Of a DNA stretch of 64,000 nt, positions 40,886 through 49,685 are shown one piece after another. The stretch's first letter is position 1; the number at the start of each line of letters is the position of its first letter. The notes under the pieces were generated by a model. The model made no database searches. It had not been told where the DNA came from and saw only the letters and a program-made list of their open reading frames with translations. Location of the stretch: the NCBI GenBank assembly GCA_963764585.1, contig CAVXTB010000016.1, positions 62,001-126,000 of the forward strand, given 5' to 3'. The stretch is from JAOPZW01 sp963764585. GTDB lineage: Bacteria; Actinomycetota; Thermoleophilia; Solirubrobacterales; Solirubrobacteraceae. Both the position numbers and the translations under genes were made by a program.

Positions 40886-41405
40886 TTGCGAATCCCCCCT
40901 TTCATCTACGGGGCCGCGTCTGCGGCCATCGGCCTGGTGCTGCTCCCGGCCTCGGCGCTCGCTGCGTCGGGCACCGGCGAGAGCACCCCGCTGAACCTGC
41001 CCGCCGACGGCGGCGCGAAGAAGATCACCGGCGCTTCCGGCGGCGGCTCGCTCGTTCGCACCATCGTCGGCCTGGCCATCGTGCTCGCCGTCATCTATGG
41101 CGTGGCGTGGGTGCTCAAGCAGGTCAAGGGCTCCAAGGAGGAGCGCCTGCGCGGCAGCGGCCTCGAGTCGGCCGCCGTCGTGCCCCTCGGCCCCAACCGC
41201 GCGCTGCACCTCGTGCGCGCCGGCCGCGAGCTGGTGCTCGTCGGCGTCGCCGAGCACGGCGTCACGCCGATCCGCACCTACTCCGAGGAGGAGGCGCTCG
41301 AGCTCGGCATCATCGGCGAGGACGACGACGAGCTCGGTGGACGTGCCGCGCGCCGGCGCCGTGCGCTGGTTGGACCGCCTGCGCGACCGGACGGTGCGTC
41401 GATGA
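40886..41405 (+). CDS. fliO: Flagellar export protein FliO, frameshifted into fliP
   Basis: From TTG 40886 the frame gives a signal-like start (LRIPPFIYGAASAAIGLVLL...ALA), a membrane helix (IVGLAIVLAVIYGVAWVL) and the FliO domain (GLESAAVVPLGPNRALHLVR, ELVLVGVAEHGVTPI). Near 41336-41338 (CTCGGTGGAC) the frame is broken. One reading runs on into fliP without a stop and makes a FliO-FliP fusion. The +1 frame gives DVPRAGAVRWLDRLRDRTVR and ends at TGA 41405, overlapping the fliP ATG as expected. A one-base G insertion is the simplest explanation. ATG 40844 lies inside the predicted -10, so the start is uncertain. Confidence 0.75.
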
Positions 41406-42058
41406 TCCTCGCCGCCACCAAGGCCGCCGCCGAAGGGACCAACTCGGTCCAGCTGCTGCTCCTCGTCGGCGGCATCACGCTCGTCCCGGCGCTGCTGTTC
41501 ACCGTCACCGGCTTCACGCGCATCCTCGTCGTCCTGGGCTTCATCCGCCAGGGCCTCGGGACGCAGGCCGCCCCGCCCAACCAGGTGCTGGTCGGCATCG
41601 CGCTGTTCCTGACGATCTTCGTCATGGCGCCCACCTTCAAGCAGATCAAGACGGACGCCATCGATCCGCTTCAGAAGCACAAGATCACCCAGACGCAGGC
41701 CTTCGAGCGCGGCCAGCAGCCGCTGCGCGAGTTCATGTTCCGCCAGACGCGCACGACCGACCTCGCGCTGTTCGTGAAGCTCGGCAAGGTCAAGAACGTC
41801 AAGACGCGCAAGGACGTCCCCACCTACGTCCTCATACCCGCCTTCATCATCTCCGAGCTCAAGACGGCCTTCCAGATCGGCTTCTTGATCTTCCTGCCGT
41901 TCCTGGTCATCGACCTGGTGGTCAGCTCGACCCTGATGTCGATGGGCATGGTGATGCTGCCGCCCGTCTTCATCTCGCTGCCGTTCAAGATCCTGCTCTT
42001 CGTCCTGGTCGACGGCTGGAACCTCGTCACCCGATCGCTCGTGGAGAGCTTCCACTGA
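41402..42058 (+). CDS. fliP: Flagellar export gate protein FliP
   Basis: 218 residues. Motifs FTRILVVLGFIRQGLGTQAA, PPNQVLVGIALFLT, QPLREFMFRQTR, PAFIISELKTAFQIGFLIFL and PFKILLFVLVDGWNLV are canonical. Four membrane helices. The separate N-terminal signal of proteobacterial FliP is absent. It forms the core pore with FliQ and FliR. Confidence 0.96.
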   Translation: MILAATKAAAEGTNSVQLLLLVGGITLVPALLFTVTGFTRILVVLGFIRQGLGTQAAPPNQVLVGIALFLTIFVMAPTFKQIKTDAIDPLQKHKITQTQAFERGQQPLREFMFRQTRTTDLALFVKLGKVKNVKTRKDVPTYVLIPAFIISELKTAFQIGFLIFLPFLVIDLVVSSTLMSMGMVMLPPVFISLPFKILLFVLVDGWNLVTRSLVESFH

Positions 42059-42327
42059 TGGGCGCCGATACCGTCCTCGAGCTCTGCACCCAGGCGCTGG
42101 AGCTGACGCTGCGCGTCGCCCTGCCGCTGCTGCTCGTCGGCCTGGTCGTCGGCGTCGCCGTCTCGGTCTTCCAGGCCGTCACGCAGATCCAGGAGCAGAC
42201 GCTCTCCTTCATCCCCAAGATCCTCGCGCTGGCCGGTGTGCTCATCGTCGCCGGGCCGTGGATGCTCGGCCAGCTGCTGTCCTACACGACCGACCTCTGG
42301 TCGTCGATTCCGAACCTGGTCGGATGA
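42058..42327 (+). CDS. fliQ: Flagellar export gate protein FliQ
   Basis: 89 residues with two membrane helices. LELTLRVALPLLLVGLVVGV followed by FQAVTQIQEQTLSFIPKI is the FliQ signature. ATG overlaps the fliP stop by one base and its stop overlaps fliR. Confidence 0.96.
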   Translation: MGADTVLELCTQALELTLRVALPLLLVGLVVGVAVSVFQAVTQIQEQTLSFIPKILALAGVLIVAGPWMLGQLLSYTTDLWSSIPNLVG

Positions 42328-43109
42328 CGGTCAACGAGCTCATCGCCCGCTTCGGCGAGCAGCACGTGGCCGCCTTCTTCCTCGTGCTCGCGCGCATCGG
42401 CCCGCTGTTCGTGCTCGCGCCGCTGTTCAGCTCCAAGCTGCTGCCCGCGCGCGTGCGCGGGATCGCGGCGGTGGCGCTCGCGATCGGCATGACGCCGGTC
42501 GTCTCCAGCGGCGTCACCGTTCCCCTCGGCGCGATCGACCTGGCGGGGCTGATCGTCAAGGAGGCGCTGATCGGCGCCGCCTTCGCGTTCACCATCGGCG
42601 CGCTGTTCGCCGCCGTCAGCTCAGCCGGCACGCTGCTGGACACCTCGATCGGCTTCTCGTACGGCAGCCTCGTCGACCCGCTCACCGGCAACCACTCGAC
42701 GGTGCTGGCCCAGCTGTACGGCCTGGTCGGCACGATGGTCTTCATCGTCATCGGCGGCGACGGCTGGGTCGTGCGCGGCCTGGCCCGCACCTACGACCTC
42801 GTGGGCCTCGACCAGGCGCCGGACCTCGGCCGCCTGGTCGGCGCGATGGACGCGACGTTCGCGGGGATCATGACCTCCGCGCTCGAGGTCGCCGGCCCGG
42901 TGATGCTCGCGCTGATCCTCACCGACGCCGCCTTCGGGGTCGTCTCGCGCGTCGTGCCCCAGCTCAACGTCTTCGCGGTCGGCTTCCCGGCCAAGGTCGT
43001 CGTCGGCCTGCTGCTCGTCGCCGCCACGCTGCCGTTCGTCGCCGGGTGGATCTCCGGCGAGCTGCAGCAGGACGTCGGCTCCGCCCTCCAAGCGATCCGG
43101 GTGGCCTGA
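42324..43109 (+). CDS. fliR: Flagellar export gate protein FliR
   Basis: 261 residues, mostly membrane. Motifs FFLVLARIGPLFVLAPLFSS, LPARVRGIAAVALAIGM, GTLLDTSIGFSYGSLVDPLT and VPQLNVFAVGFPAKVVVGLL match FliR. ATG overlaps the fliQ stop (ATGA). It completes the FliPQR pore and is followed by flhB. Confidence 0.95.
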   Translation: MTVNELIARFGEQHVAAFFLVLARIGPLFVLAPLFSSKLLPARVRGIAAVALAIGMTPVVSSGVTVPLGAIDLAGLIVKEALIGAAFAFTIGALFAAVSSAGTLLDTSIGFSYGSLVDPLTGNHSTVLAQLYGLVGTMVFIVIGGDGWVVRGLARTYDLVGLDQAPDLGRLVGAMDATFAGIMTSALEVAGPVMLALILTDAAFGVVSRVVPQLNVFAVGFPAKVVVGLLLVAATLPFVAGWISGELQQDVGSALQAIRVA

Positions 43110-43110
43110 G

Positions 43111-44175
43111 ATGGCCGGCGACAAGACCGAGAAGGCAACACCCAAGCGCCGCAGCGAGGCGCGCCAGAAGGGCCAGGTCGCCCGCTCGACCGACCTGCAG
43201 GGCGCGATCGTGCTGCTCGCCGGGATCGTGGCCATCGGCGCCGCCGGGCCCAAGCTCGTCGAGCGCATGGCCGACGTGCTGCGCGGCGCGATCGCGCAGA
43301 CGCGCTCGCCCGACATCGTCTCGATGCACGGCATCGGCACGCTCATGAGCTCGGCCGGCATGGCCGTGCTGCTCGCCGTCGCGCCGATCGCGCTGACCTG
43401 CGTGCTGGCGGGCGTCGCCGCGAACGTCGGCATGGTCGGCTTCAAGCCGTCGGGCAAGGCCCTGAAGCCCGATCCCAAGCGCATCAACCCCGCCGCCGGC
43501 GCCAAGAACCTCTTCGGCCCCAACGCGATCGTCGAGACCGCCAAGTCGATCGCCAAGGTCGGCGCGGTGGCCGCGATCGTCGCGATCGCGCTGCTGCCCA
43601 AGCTGCCCGAGTTCGGCGGCATGGTCGGCATCTCGCCCGTCGAGTTCGGCTCGATCCTCGCCGGCGACATGAACTCGCTGGTCAAGCGCGCCGCGCTGGC
43701 CTACTTCCTGATCGGCGTCGCCGACTTCCTGTGGCAGCGCCATCGCCACGAGAAGTCGCTGAAGATGGACAAGCAGCAGGTCAAGGACGAGGCCAAGGAG
43801 CAGAACCTCCCCGCCGAGGTCCGCGGGGCGCTGCGCCGCCGCGCGATGGAGCTGTCGCGCAAGCGCATGATGGCCGAGGTCCCGACCGCCGACGTCGTGG
43901 TCACCAACCCGACGCACTTCTCGGTCGCCCTGCGCTATGACGCCAACCGCGCCGATGCCCCCGAGGTCATCGCCAAGGGCAAGGGCCACATCGCGCTGCG
44001 CATCCGCGAGCTCGCTCGCGAGCACGGGGTGCCGGTCATCCCCGACCCGCCCCTGGCCCGCGGGCTCTACGCCTCGGTCGAGATCGGCCACACGATCCCC
44101 GAGGAGTTCTTCGGCGCCGTCGCCGCCGTCCTGGCCTTCGTCTACCGCACCGCTGCCAGAAGGGCTGCCGCATGA
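43111..44175 (+). CDS. flhB: Export switch protein FlhB
   Basis: 354 residues. KTEKATPKRRSEARQKGQVARS is the N-terminal motif (in parts), four membrane helices follow, and the cytoplasmic domain has the autocleavage motif NPTH in VVTNPTHFSVALRYD. Its C-terminus IPEEFFGAVAAVLAFVYR shows what the damaged paralogue at 4976 should look like. It controls the switch from rod/hook to filament substrates. Confidence 0.97.
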   Translation: MAGDKTEKATPKRRSEARQKGQVARSTDLQGAIVLLAGIVAIGAAGPKLVERMADVLRGAIAQTRSPDIVSMHGIGTLMSSAGMAVLLAVAPIALTCVLAGVAANVGMVGFKPSGKALKPDPKRINPAAGAKNLFGPNAIVETAKSIAKVGAVAAIVAIALLPKLPEFGGMVGISPVEFGSILAGDMNSLVKRAALAYFLIGVADFLWQRHRHEKSLKMDKQQVKDEAKEQNLPAEVRGALRRRAMELSRKRMMAEVPTADVVVTNPTHFSVALRYDANRADAPEVIAKGKGHIALRIRELAREHGVPVIPDPPLARGLYASVEIGHTIPEEFFGAVAAVLAFVYRTAARRAAA

Positions 44176-46232
44176 CCAACGCGCTGAAGCGCGTCTCGCG
44201 CTACACGGACCTCATCGCCGCCGGCGCCGTCGTGCTGGTGGTGGTGATGATGATCATCCCGCTGCCGGCCTTCCTGCTCGACCTCGCCATCACGCTGAAC
44301 GTCAGCTGCGCGCTGGCCATCGTCGTCGCGACGCTCTACATGCCGCGCGCGGTCGACTTCTCGGCCTTCCCGTCGCTGCTGCTGCTCACCACGCTCTTCC
44401 GGCTGGCGATCAACGTCTCGGTCACGCGCCTGATCCTCCTCCACGGCGACGCCGGCCACGTGGTCAAGGCGTTCGGCTCGTTCGTCGTCGGCGGCAACGT
44501 GGTCGTCGGCCTCGTCGTCTTCCTGATCCTCGTCGTGATCCAGTTCGTCGTCGTGACCAACGGCGCCGGTCGCGTGGCCGAGGTCGGGGCGCGCTTCACC
44601 CTCGACGCCATGCCCGGCAAGCAGATGGCGATCGACGCCGACCTCAACGCCGGCCAGATCACCGACGAGCAGGCGCGCCAGCGCCGCGAGGACATCGCCC
44701 GCGAGGCCGACTTCTACGGCGCGATGGACGGCGCCTCCAAGTTCGTCAAGGGCGACGCGATGGCCGCGGTCCTCATCACCGCGATCAACCTGCTCGGCGG
44801 CATCGTCATCGGCGTCGTCCAGCAGCACCGGCCGTTCTCCGAGGCGATCCAGCACTTCTCGCTGCTCAGCGTCGGCGATGGCCTGGCCGCGCAGATCCCC
44901 GCCCTGCTGATCTCCGTCGCCACCGGCATCATCGTCACGCGCTCTGCGTCGAAGGAGGACCTCGGCACCGACGTCGCCAAGCAGATCGGCTCGCAACGCA
45001 AGGCGCCGATGGTCGCCGGCGTGGTCATCTGCCTGTTCGCGCTCGTCCCCGGGCTGCCCAAGATCCCCTTCCTGCTCATCGGTGCGCTGTTCATCTTCGC
45101 CGGGCGCGCCATCGGCGAGCTGCTGACCGAGCGCGAGCACGCCGAGGCCAACCAGGCTGCGCAGGAGGCCCTGCCCGCCCCGCAGACGCCGCGCGACCAG
45201 GCGCTCGAGGCGCTCTCGATCGACCCGGTCGAGCTGTCGATCGGCTTCGGCCTCGTGCCGCTCGTCGACGGTGGCTCCGGCGGCTCGCTGCTGGCCCGCG
45301 TCGGCGCGGTGCGCCGCCAGGTCGCGGCCGAGCTCGGCGCCGTCATCCCGCCGGTCCGCATCCACGACGACGTCAGCCTGGGCTCGCACGAGTACGTCAT
45401 GAAGGTGCGCGGCAACGACGTCGCGCGCGGGTCGGTCATGGCCGGCCACCAGCTCGCGCTGGACCCCGGCGACGCGGTCGGCCAGCTTGCCGGCATCCCG
45501 ACGACCGAGCCGGCCTTCGGCCTGCCCGCGGTGTGGATCCCCGACGCCGCGCGCGCCGAGGCCGAGGCGCTCGGCTACACCGTGGTCGACGCCGAATCGG
45601 TCATCGTCACCCACCTCACCGAGACGATCCGCGGCCACGTGGCCGAGCTCCTCACGCGGCAGGACGTTCGCGCGCTGCTCGACAGGCTCAAGGAATCCAA
45701 CGCGGCTGTCGTTGAGGAAGTTGTGCCAGAGCTCCTCTCCGTCGGCGAGATCCAGCGCGTCCTGCAGTCGCTGCTGCGCGAGGGCGTGTCGATCCGCGAC
45801 CTCGGTGCGATCGTCGAGGCCGTGGGCGACCGCGCGCGCATCACGCGCGACCCCGTGCTGCTGGCCGAGTACGCCCGTCAGGCGCTCGGGCGCGCGATCG
45901 TCATGCCCCACGTCGACGACGAGCAGCGCCTGCGGGCCATCTCGCTCGATCCCGCGATCGAGCAGGAGATCTCGGAGTCGATCGCCCAGACCGCCGACGG
46001 CGAGTACCTCGCCATGGAGCCCACCCGCGCGCAGGCGCTCGTGCGCTCGCTGGCCACCCAGACCGAGCACGCCGTCGCGCGCGGCGGGCGCCCGGTCGTG
46101 ATCTGCAGCTCGCGCGTGCGCCGCCACCTGCGCCGCCTCGTCGAGCAGACCCTGCCCCAGCTTGCCGTGTGCGCCTACAACGAGATCGCACCCGGGATCA
46201 GCGTCGAGACCATCGGAGTCGTGTCCGCATGA
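44172..46232 (+). CDS. flhA: Export gate protein FlhA
   Basis: 686 residues. N-terminal half has about eight membrane helices; ALYMPRAVDFSAFPSLLLLT-type segment, then RFTLDAMPGKQMAIDADLNA and READFYGAMDGASKFVKGDA are signature motifs, with GTDVAKQIGSQ before the last helices. The C-terminal half is the cytoplasmic nonamer ring that docks chaperones. ATG overlaps flhB. Confidence 0.97.
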   Translation: MTNALKRVSRYTDLIAAGAVVLVVVMMIIPLPAFLLDLAITLNVSCALAIVVATLYMPRAVDFSAFPSLLLLTTLFRLAINVSVTRLILLHGDAGHVVKAFGSFVVGGNVVVGLVVFLILVVIQFVVVTNGAGRVAEVGARFTLDAMPGKQMAIDADLNAGQITDEQARQRREDIAREADFYGAMDGASKFVKGDAMAAVLITAINLLGGIVIGVVQQHRPFSEAIQHFSLLSVGDGLAAQIPALLISVATGIIVTRSASKEDLGTDVAKQIGSQRKAPMVAGVVICLFALVPGLPKIPFLLIGALFIFAGRAIGELLTEREHAEANQAAQEALPAPQTPRDQALEALSIDPVELSIGFGLVPLVDGGSGGSLLARVGAVRRQVAAELGAVIPPVRIHDDVSLGSHEYVMKVRGNDVARGSVMAGHQLALDPGDAVGQLAGIPTTEPAFGLPAVWIPDAARAEAEALGYTVVDAESVIVTHLTETIRGHVAELLTRQDVRALLDRLKESNAAVVEEVVPELLSVGEIQRVLQSLLREGVSIRDLGAIVEAVGDRARITRDPVLLAEYARQALGRAIVMPHVDDEQRLRAISLDPAIEQEISESIAQTADGEYLAMEPTRAQALVRSLATQTEHAVARGGRPVVICSSRVRRHLRRLVEQTLPQLAVCAYNEIAPGISVETIGVVSA

Positions 46233-47578
46233 GCACCGCCACCGCCACTGCTACGAGGACGTTCCGCGCCGGCACGCTCGCCGAAGCGCTCGCGCAGGTG
46301 CGCGACGAGCTCGGCCCCGAGGCCGTGATCGTCCGCCGCCGCGAGGGCCTCGAGGGCGGCGTCGCCGGGTTCTTCCAGAAGGCCGTCATCGAGGTCGACG
46401 CCCACGCGGGCGCTCCCGGCCTCGACGTGCGCGACGACGACGAGCCGGCGATGCCCGACGTGCTCGACGTGCCCGACGCGCTGCCGCTCGCCGAGGCCGC
46501 TCCCGCGCTGGCCCGCGAGGCTGCCGCGGCCGGCTTCGCCGCCGCGCTGGCCACGGCGCAGCGCAACCCCGAGCCGCGCCCGCACGCCGACCCCGCCGTC
46601 GACGCGATCCCGCTGCCGCGCGACTCCGCGCCGGAGGTCGTGCCGGTGGTCAGCGCTCCGGCTCCTGCCCCCGCTCCGGCTCCTGCCCCCGCTCCGGCTC
46701 CCGCTCCCGCGTTCGTCGCCGCTCCGGCTCCCGCTCCCGCGTTCGTCCCCGCTCCGGCCCCCGCTCCGGCCCCCGCGTTCGTCGCCGCTCCCGCCCCGCT
46801 CGCGCGCCCCGAAGGCGATCACCCCGAGGCCGAGCGCGTGCTGACCACGCTGCGCCGCGCCGGCGTCAGCGAGACGCTTGCAGCCGCCGTGGTCGACGAG
46901 GCCGCCGTGCACGGCGTGCCCTTCGCCGCCGGCGACCAGCCCGCCGCGCTGCGCCCGTTCGTCGCGCGCGCCCTGGCGCGCCGCCTCGACGTCGCCCCGC
47001 TGAGCGGGCCCGGCGCCGTCGCCGTCGTCGGCGCGGGCGGATCGGGCAAGACCGCCGTCGTCGCCCGCCTGGCGCTCGCCTACGCGGCCGCCGGCCGCCT
47101 GCCCGTCGCCGTGATCGCGCTGCGCTCCAAGGACGGTGGCGCCGAGCTGGCCCGCCTGCTGGCGCCGGCCGGCGTGCCGATGTGGGCCACCGACGACGTC
47201 GACGGCGCCGGCGCCCGCATCGCCAACCTGCGCCGTGGCGCGCTCGTGCTCGTCGACACGCCGGCGCTGCCGGCCCGGATGAGCGCCGACCCGTTCGTCA
47301 CCGACGCGCTGGGCGCCGACCTGCGGCGCCTGGCCGTCGACGAGGTCCACCTCGCGCTGCCGGCCGTCCTGGCCGGCGAGGTCGCGCGCGAGCTGCTCGA
47401 CTCCTCGCGCGCCCTGGGCGCCGACCGCCTCGCGGTCACGCACAGCGACGCGACCGCGCGCCTGGGCATGGCCGTCGAGCTCGCCGTCGAGGCGCAGCTG
47501 CCCATCTCCTACCTGGTCGACAGCGACGCCGTGCGTCCCGCCGCGGCCGAGGATCTCGCCTTCGCCCTGCTGCCGTGA
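46229..47578 (+). CDS. flhF: SRP-like GTPase FlhF with unusual nucleotide motifs
   Basis: 449 residues. The N-terminal B domain (TFRAGTLAEALAQVRDELG, AVIVRRREGLEGGVAGFF) is typical, followed by a Pro/Ala linker, and an NG domain with P-loop VVGAGGSGKTAVVARLAL near 268. However, the usual DTAGR is DTPALP and the usual TKLD is THSDAT, so GTP specificity or hydrolysis may be altered. FlhF places flagella and normally works with FlhG, whose gene is not seen here. ATG overlaps the flhA stop. Confidence 0.88.
   Translation: MSTATATATRTFRAGTLAEALAQVRDELGPEAVIVRRREGLEGGVAGFFQKAVIEVDAHAGAPGLDVRDDDEPAMPDVLDVPDALPLAEAAPALAREAAAAGFAAALATAQRNPEPRPHADPAVDAIPLPRDSAPEVVPVVSAPAPAPAPAPAPAPAPAPAFVAAPAPAPAFVPAPAPAPAPAFVAAPAPLARPEGDHPEAERVLTTLRRAGVSETLAAAVVDEAAVHGVPFAAGDQPAALRPFVARALARRLDVAPLSGPGAVAVVGAGGSGKTAVVARLALAYAAAGRLPVAVIALRSKDGGAELARLLAPAGVPMWATDDVDGAGARIANLRRGALVLVDTPALPARMSADPFVTDALGADLRRLAVDEVHLALPAVLAGEVARELLDSSRALGADRLAVTHSDATARLGMAVELAVEAQLPISYLVDSDAVRPAAAEDLAFALLP
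46655..46798 (+). repeat. Pro-Ala coding repeat in flhF linker
   Basis: Tandem degenerate units GCTCCGGCTCCTGCCCCC and relatives encode (PA)n interrupted by three AFV motifs. It makes an extended linker between the B and NG domains. Confidence 0.75.
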
Positions 47579-48171
47579 GCCTCCCCGCCCTCGACACCCG
47601 CGTCATGCTGCGCATCCCCGACCGCGAGGTCCTCTCGGGGCGCGTCGACGAGATCGGCCACGGCTGGATCGACGTCGAGCTGCGCCATGCACCGCGTACG
47701 CCGCTGGGCCACCTCGAGCGCCACTGGGTGTTCATGGAGTACGTCGACCCGGCGGGGCTCGTGCGGATCATGGGCCAGGTCGCGCTGTCGCCGGTGTCCT
47801 CGCGCGTCGGAGCGCCGACGTTCCGCTTCACCCATCGCGAGGTCGTCCAGCTCCTGCGCCGGCGCGAGTTCGCCGGCGGCATCGTGCACGCGCGGGCGAC
47901 GCTGTCGCCCTCCGACGGCGAAGGCGTCGCGCACGCCACGCAGACCGTCGCGATCGGCTCGGCCGAGTTCGCGGTGATGGACCTGCCCGGCGCCTGCGAA
48001 GGCGACCTCTACGACTTCACGATCTGGCCCGGTGGCAACGAGCCGCCCGTCAACGGGCGTGCGCGCGTCTCGCACGTGGCCACCAAGGGCCATGTGGTCC
48101 TCGACTTCGTCATGGTCGCCGGCTTCGAGCGCGAGCGCCTCGGCCGGCTGCTCGTGAGGGACGACGCATGA
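47575..48171 (+). CDS. YcgR/PilZ-like protein of the flagellar operon
   Basis: 198 residues from GTG overlapping the flhF stop. A YcgR-N-like domain (VMLRIPDREVLSGRVDEIG, HWVFMEYVDPAGLVRIMGQV) is followed by a PilZ-like domain that begins LLRRREFAGG. The c-di-GMP-binding RxxxR is only partly kept (the last Arg is Gly), and no DxSxxG is visible (TVAIGSAEFAV at that place). It may have lost ligand binding or bind differently. The Bacillus counterpart YpfA/MotI brakes the motor. Assignment is by pattern and position. Confidence 0.62.
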   Translation: MSLPALDTRVMLRIPDREVLSGRVDEIGHGWIDVELRHAPRTPLGHLERHWVFMEYVDPAGLVRIMGQVALSPVSSRVGAPTFRFTHREVVQLLRRREFAGGIVHARATLSPSDGEGVAHATQTVAIGSAEFAVMDLPGACEGDLYDFTIWPGGNEPPVNGRARVSHVATKGHVVLDFVMVAGFERERLGRLLVRDDA

Positions 48172-48497
48172 GTGACGCCAACAAGCCCCGCGTGTCCGAC
48201 CACCCGGTGGCCGCACGCCAGATCGCCCGCGCCCGCGCGTGGGCCGCGCTTGCGGGCTTCGTGCTGACCTTCTGGCTGTCGCGACGCGCCGGCCTGCCCT
48301 TCCCCGAGTCGGGCGCCCGCGCCATCGTCGTGGGCCTCGTCTGCCGCGTGGCGGCGTGGGCGGTCGTCGTCAGCATCTGGCGCCAGGTCATCCCGGCGCA
48401 GCTCACGGCGGTCTACCATCGCCGCGAGCTGGCGCGCCGGCAGGCCGCCGCCGAGGCGGCCGAGCGCGCCGAGCGCCTGCGCGCCGCCTCGTCGTGA
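48168..48497 (+). CDS. Small membrane protein of the flagellar operon, unknown
   Basis: 109 residues. Two likely membrane segments (WAALAGFVLTFWLS, AIVVGLVCRVAAWAVVVSIW) and a basic helical tail (YHRRELARRQAAAEAAERAE). ATG overlaps the PilZ-like gene stop (ATGA), so it belongs to the flhF unit. I do not recognise a family. Confidence 0.65.
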   Translation: MSDANKPRVSDHPVAARQIARARAWAALAGFVLTFWLSRRAGLPFPESGARAIVVGLVCRVAAWAVVVSIWRQVIPAQLTAVYHRRELARRQAAAEAAERAERLRAASS

Positions 48498-48691
48498 GGC
48501 CCATCGAGCGCATCGGGAGCCCGCTGGAGCCGGTGCCCCCGGTCGTCCCAGCGCCGCGCGGCCAGCGCCCCGATCGCCGCACCGAGCGCGATCAGCGCCG
48601 CGACGGGCGCCGCCGCAAGCCGAACGAGCGATCCGTGCCACGCACGCCCCCGTCCGATCCCGGCGAGGGCCACGTGGACGTCGTGGCGTAG
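48494..48691 (+). CDS. Small Pro/Arg-rich protein, unknown
   Basis: 65 residues from GTG overlapping the preceding stop (GTGA). VRPIERIGSPLEPVPPVVPA is followed by a strongly basic, disordered region. The 'I.RI....PV.PV' start recalls short uncharacterised proteins in other Gram-positive flagellar operons. It is the last gene before the flagellin promoter. Coupling supports it, but no motif proves it. Confidence 0.5.
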   Translation: MRPIERIGSPLEPVPPVVPAPRGQRPDRRTERDQRRDGRRRKPNERSVPRTPPSDPGEGHVDVVA

Positions 48692-48717
48692 GCGTCCAGT
48701 CCGGCCTGGACGGCCCC

Positions 48718-48742
48718 TCAAGTTCGTTTCGGCCAGGGCGAT
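48718..48742 (+). promoter_or_regulatory. Sigma-28-type promoter of flagellin
   Basis: TCAAGTTCG at 48718 and GGCGATCA at 48737, spacing 19. The predicted leader is about 62 nt long and includes AAGGAGAG before the ATG. Confidence 0.68.
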
Positions 48743-48813
48743 CACCATGACCACAACGGGGAGACAAGGAGTCACCCCGGGACACAAACCAACGTTCTCA
48801 AGGAGAGAAACGA

Positions 48814-49605
48814 ATGTCCCTTCGCATCAACAACAACGTCGACGCGATGTCGGCCCACCGCCGCCTGTCGCAGACGTCCGACGCTGTTTCGCAGTCGATG
48901 GAGCGCCTGTCCTCGGGCCTCCGCATCAACAAGGCTTCCGACGACGCCGCCGGCCTGGGCATCTCGGAGAAGATGCGCGGCCAGATCCGCGGCCTCGCGC
49001 AGGCTCAGCGCAACATCCAGGACGGCGTCTCGATGGTGCAGACCGCCGAGGGCAACCTCGACGAGGTCCACAGCATCCTGCAGCGCGTCCGTGAGCTCGC
49101 CGTCGAGTACAAGAACGGTTCGCTCTCGCAGTCGGGCAAGGACGCGATCACGAGCGAGGTCAACGCTCTGTCGTCCGAGATCGACCGCATCCAGACCGCC
49201 GCTCAGTTCAACGGCGTGACGCTGCTGGGCTCGGCCACGGGCGTGACCTTCCAGGTCGGCGCCAACGACAGCGAGACCATCTCGGTCACGTTCGGCAAGG
49301 CTGCCGTCACGGCCAGCTACGACCTGACCGACGCCGCGATCCTGTCGACGATCGATGCCGACATCGACATCGTCAGCTCGACCCGCGCGGGCTTCGGCGC
49401 GACGCAGAACCGCCTCGAGCACGCCCTGACGGTCGCCGGTACCTACCAGGAGAACCTGACCTCCGCCGAGTCGCGCATCCGCGACGTGGACATGGCTGAG
49501 GAGATGGTCAACCTGACCAAGAACCAGATCCTGCAGCAGGCCGGCACCGCGATGCTGGCGCAGGCCAACCAGGCGCCGCAGTCGGTCCTGCAGCTCCTGC
49601 GGTAG
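48814..49605 (+). CDS. fliC: Flagellin FliC (Hag)
   Basis: 263 residues, a minimal flagellin. N-terminal D0/D1: SLRINNNVDAMSAHRRLSQ, SMERLSSGLRINKASDDAAG, ISEKMRGQIRGLAQAQRNIQ. C-terminal D1/D0: AQNRLEHAL-type GATQNRLEHAL, ESRIRDVDMAEEMVNLTKNQ, ILQQAGTAMLAQANQAPQSV, ending LQLLR. The variable region is only about 90 residues and contains several Ser/Thr that could be glycosylated. Codon choice differs from neighbours (more GCT, TCT), as in highly expressed genes. Confidence 0.98.
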   Translation: MSLRINNNVDAMSAHRRLSQTSDAVSQSMERLSSGLRINKASDDAAGLGISEKMRGQIRGLAQAQRNIQDGVSMVQTAEGNLDEVHSILQRVRELAVEYKNGSLSQSGKDAITSEVNALSSEIDRIQTAAQFNGVTLLGSATGVTFQVGANDSETISVTFGKAAVTASYDLTDAAILSTIDADIDIVSSTRAGFGATQNRLEHALTVAGTYQENLTSAESRIRDVDMAEEMVNLTKNQILQQAGTAMLAQANQAPQSVLQLLR

Positions 49606-49653
49606 GACGAACAAGCTCCAGGGGGACATATCCCTCGGGGGACGGATCAGTGG

Positions 49654-49677
49654 GCGGGCGGCCGGGGGGCCGCCCGC
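49654..49677 (+). terminator. Flagellin terminator
   Basis: A perfect 10-bp stem GCGGGCGGCC/GGCCGCCCGC with a GGGG loop, 48 nt after the stop, followed by TCGCGCTTT. The T-run merges with the next promoter -35. Confidence 0.8.
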
Positions 49678-49685
49678 TCGCGCTT

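Noticed and set aside
46655..46798. Possible non-coding satellite
   Set aside because: It is an in-frame Pro-Ala linker of FlhF.
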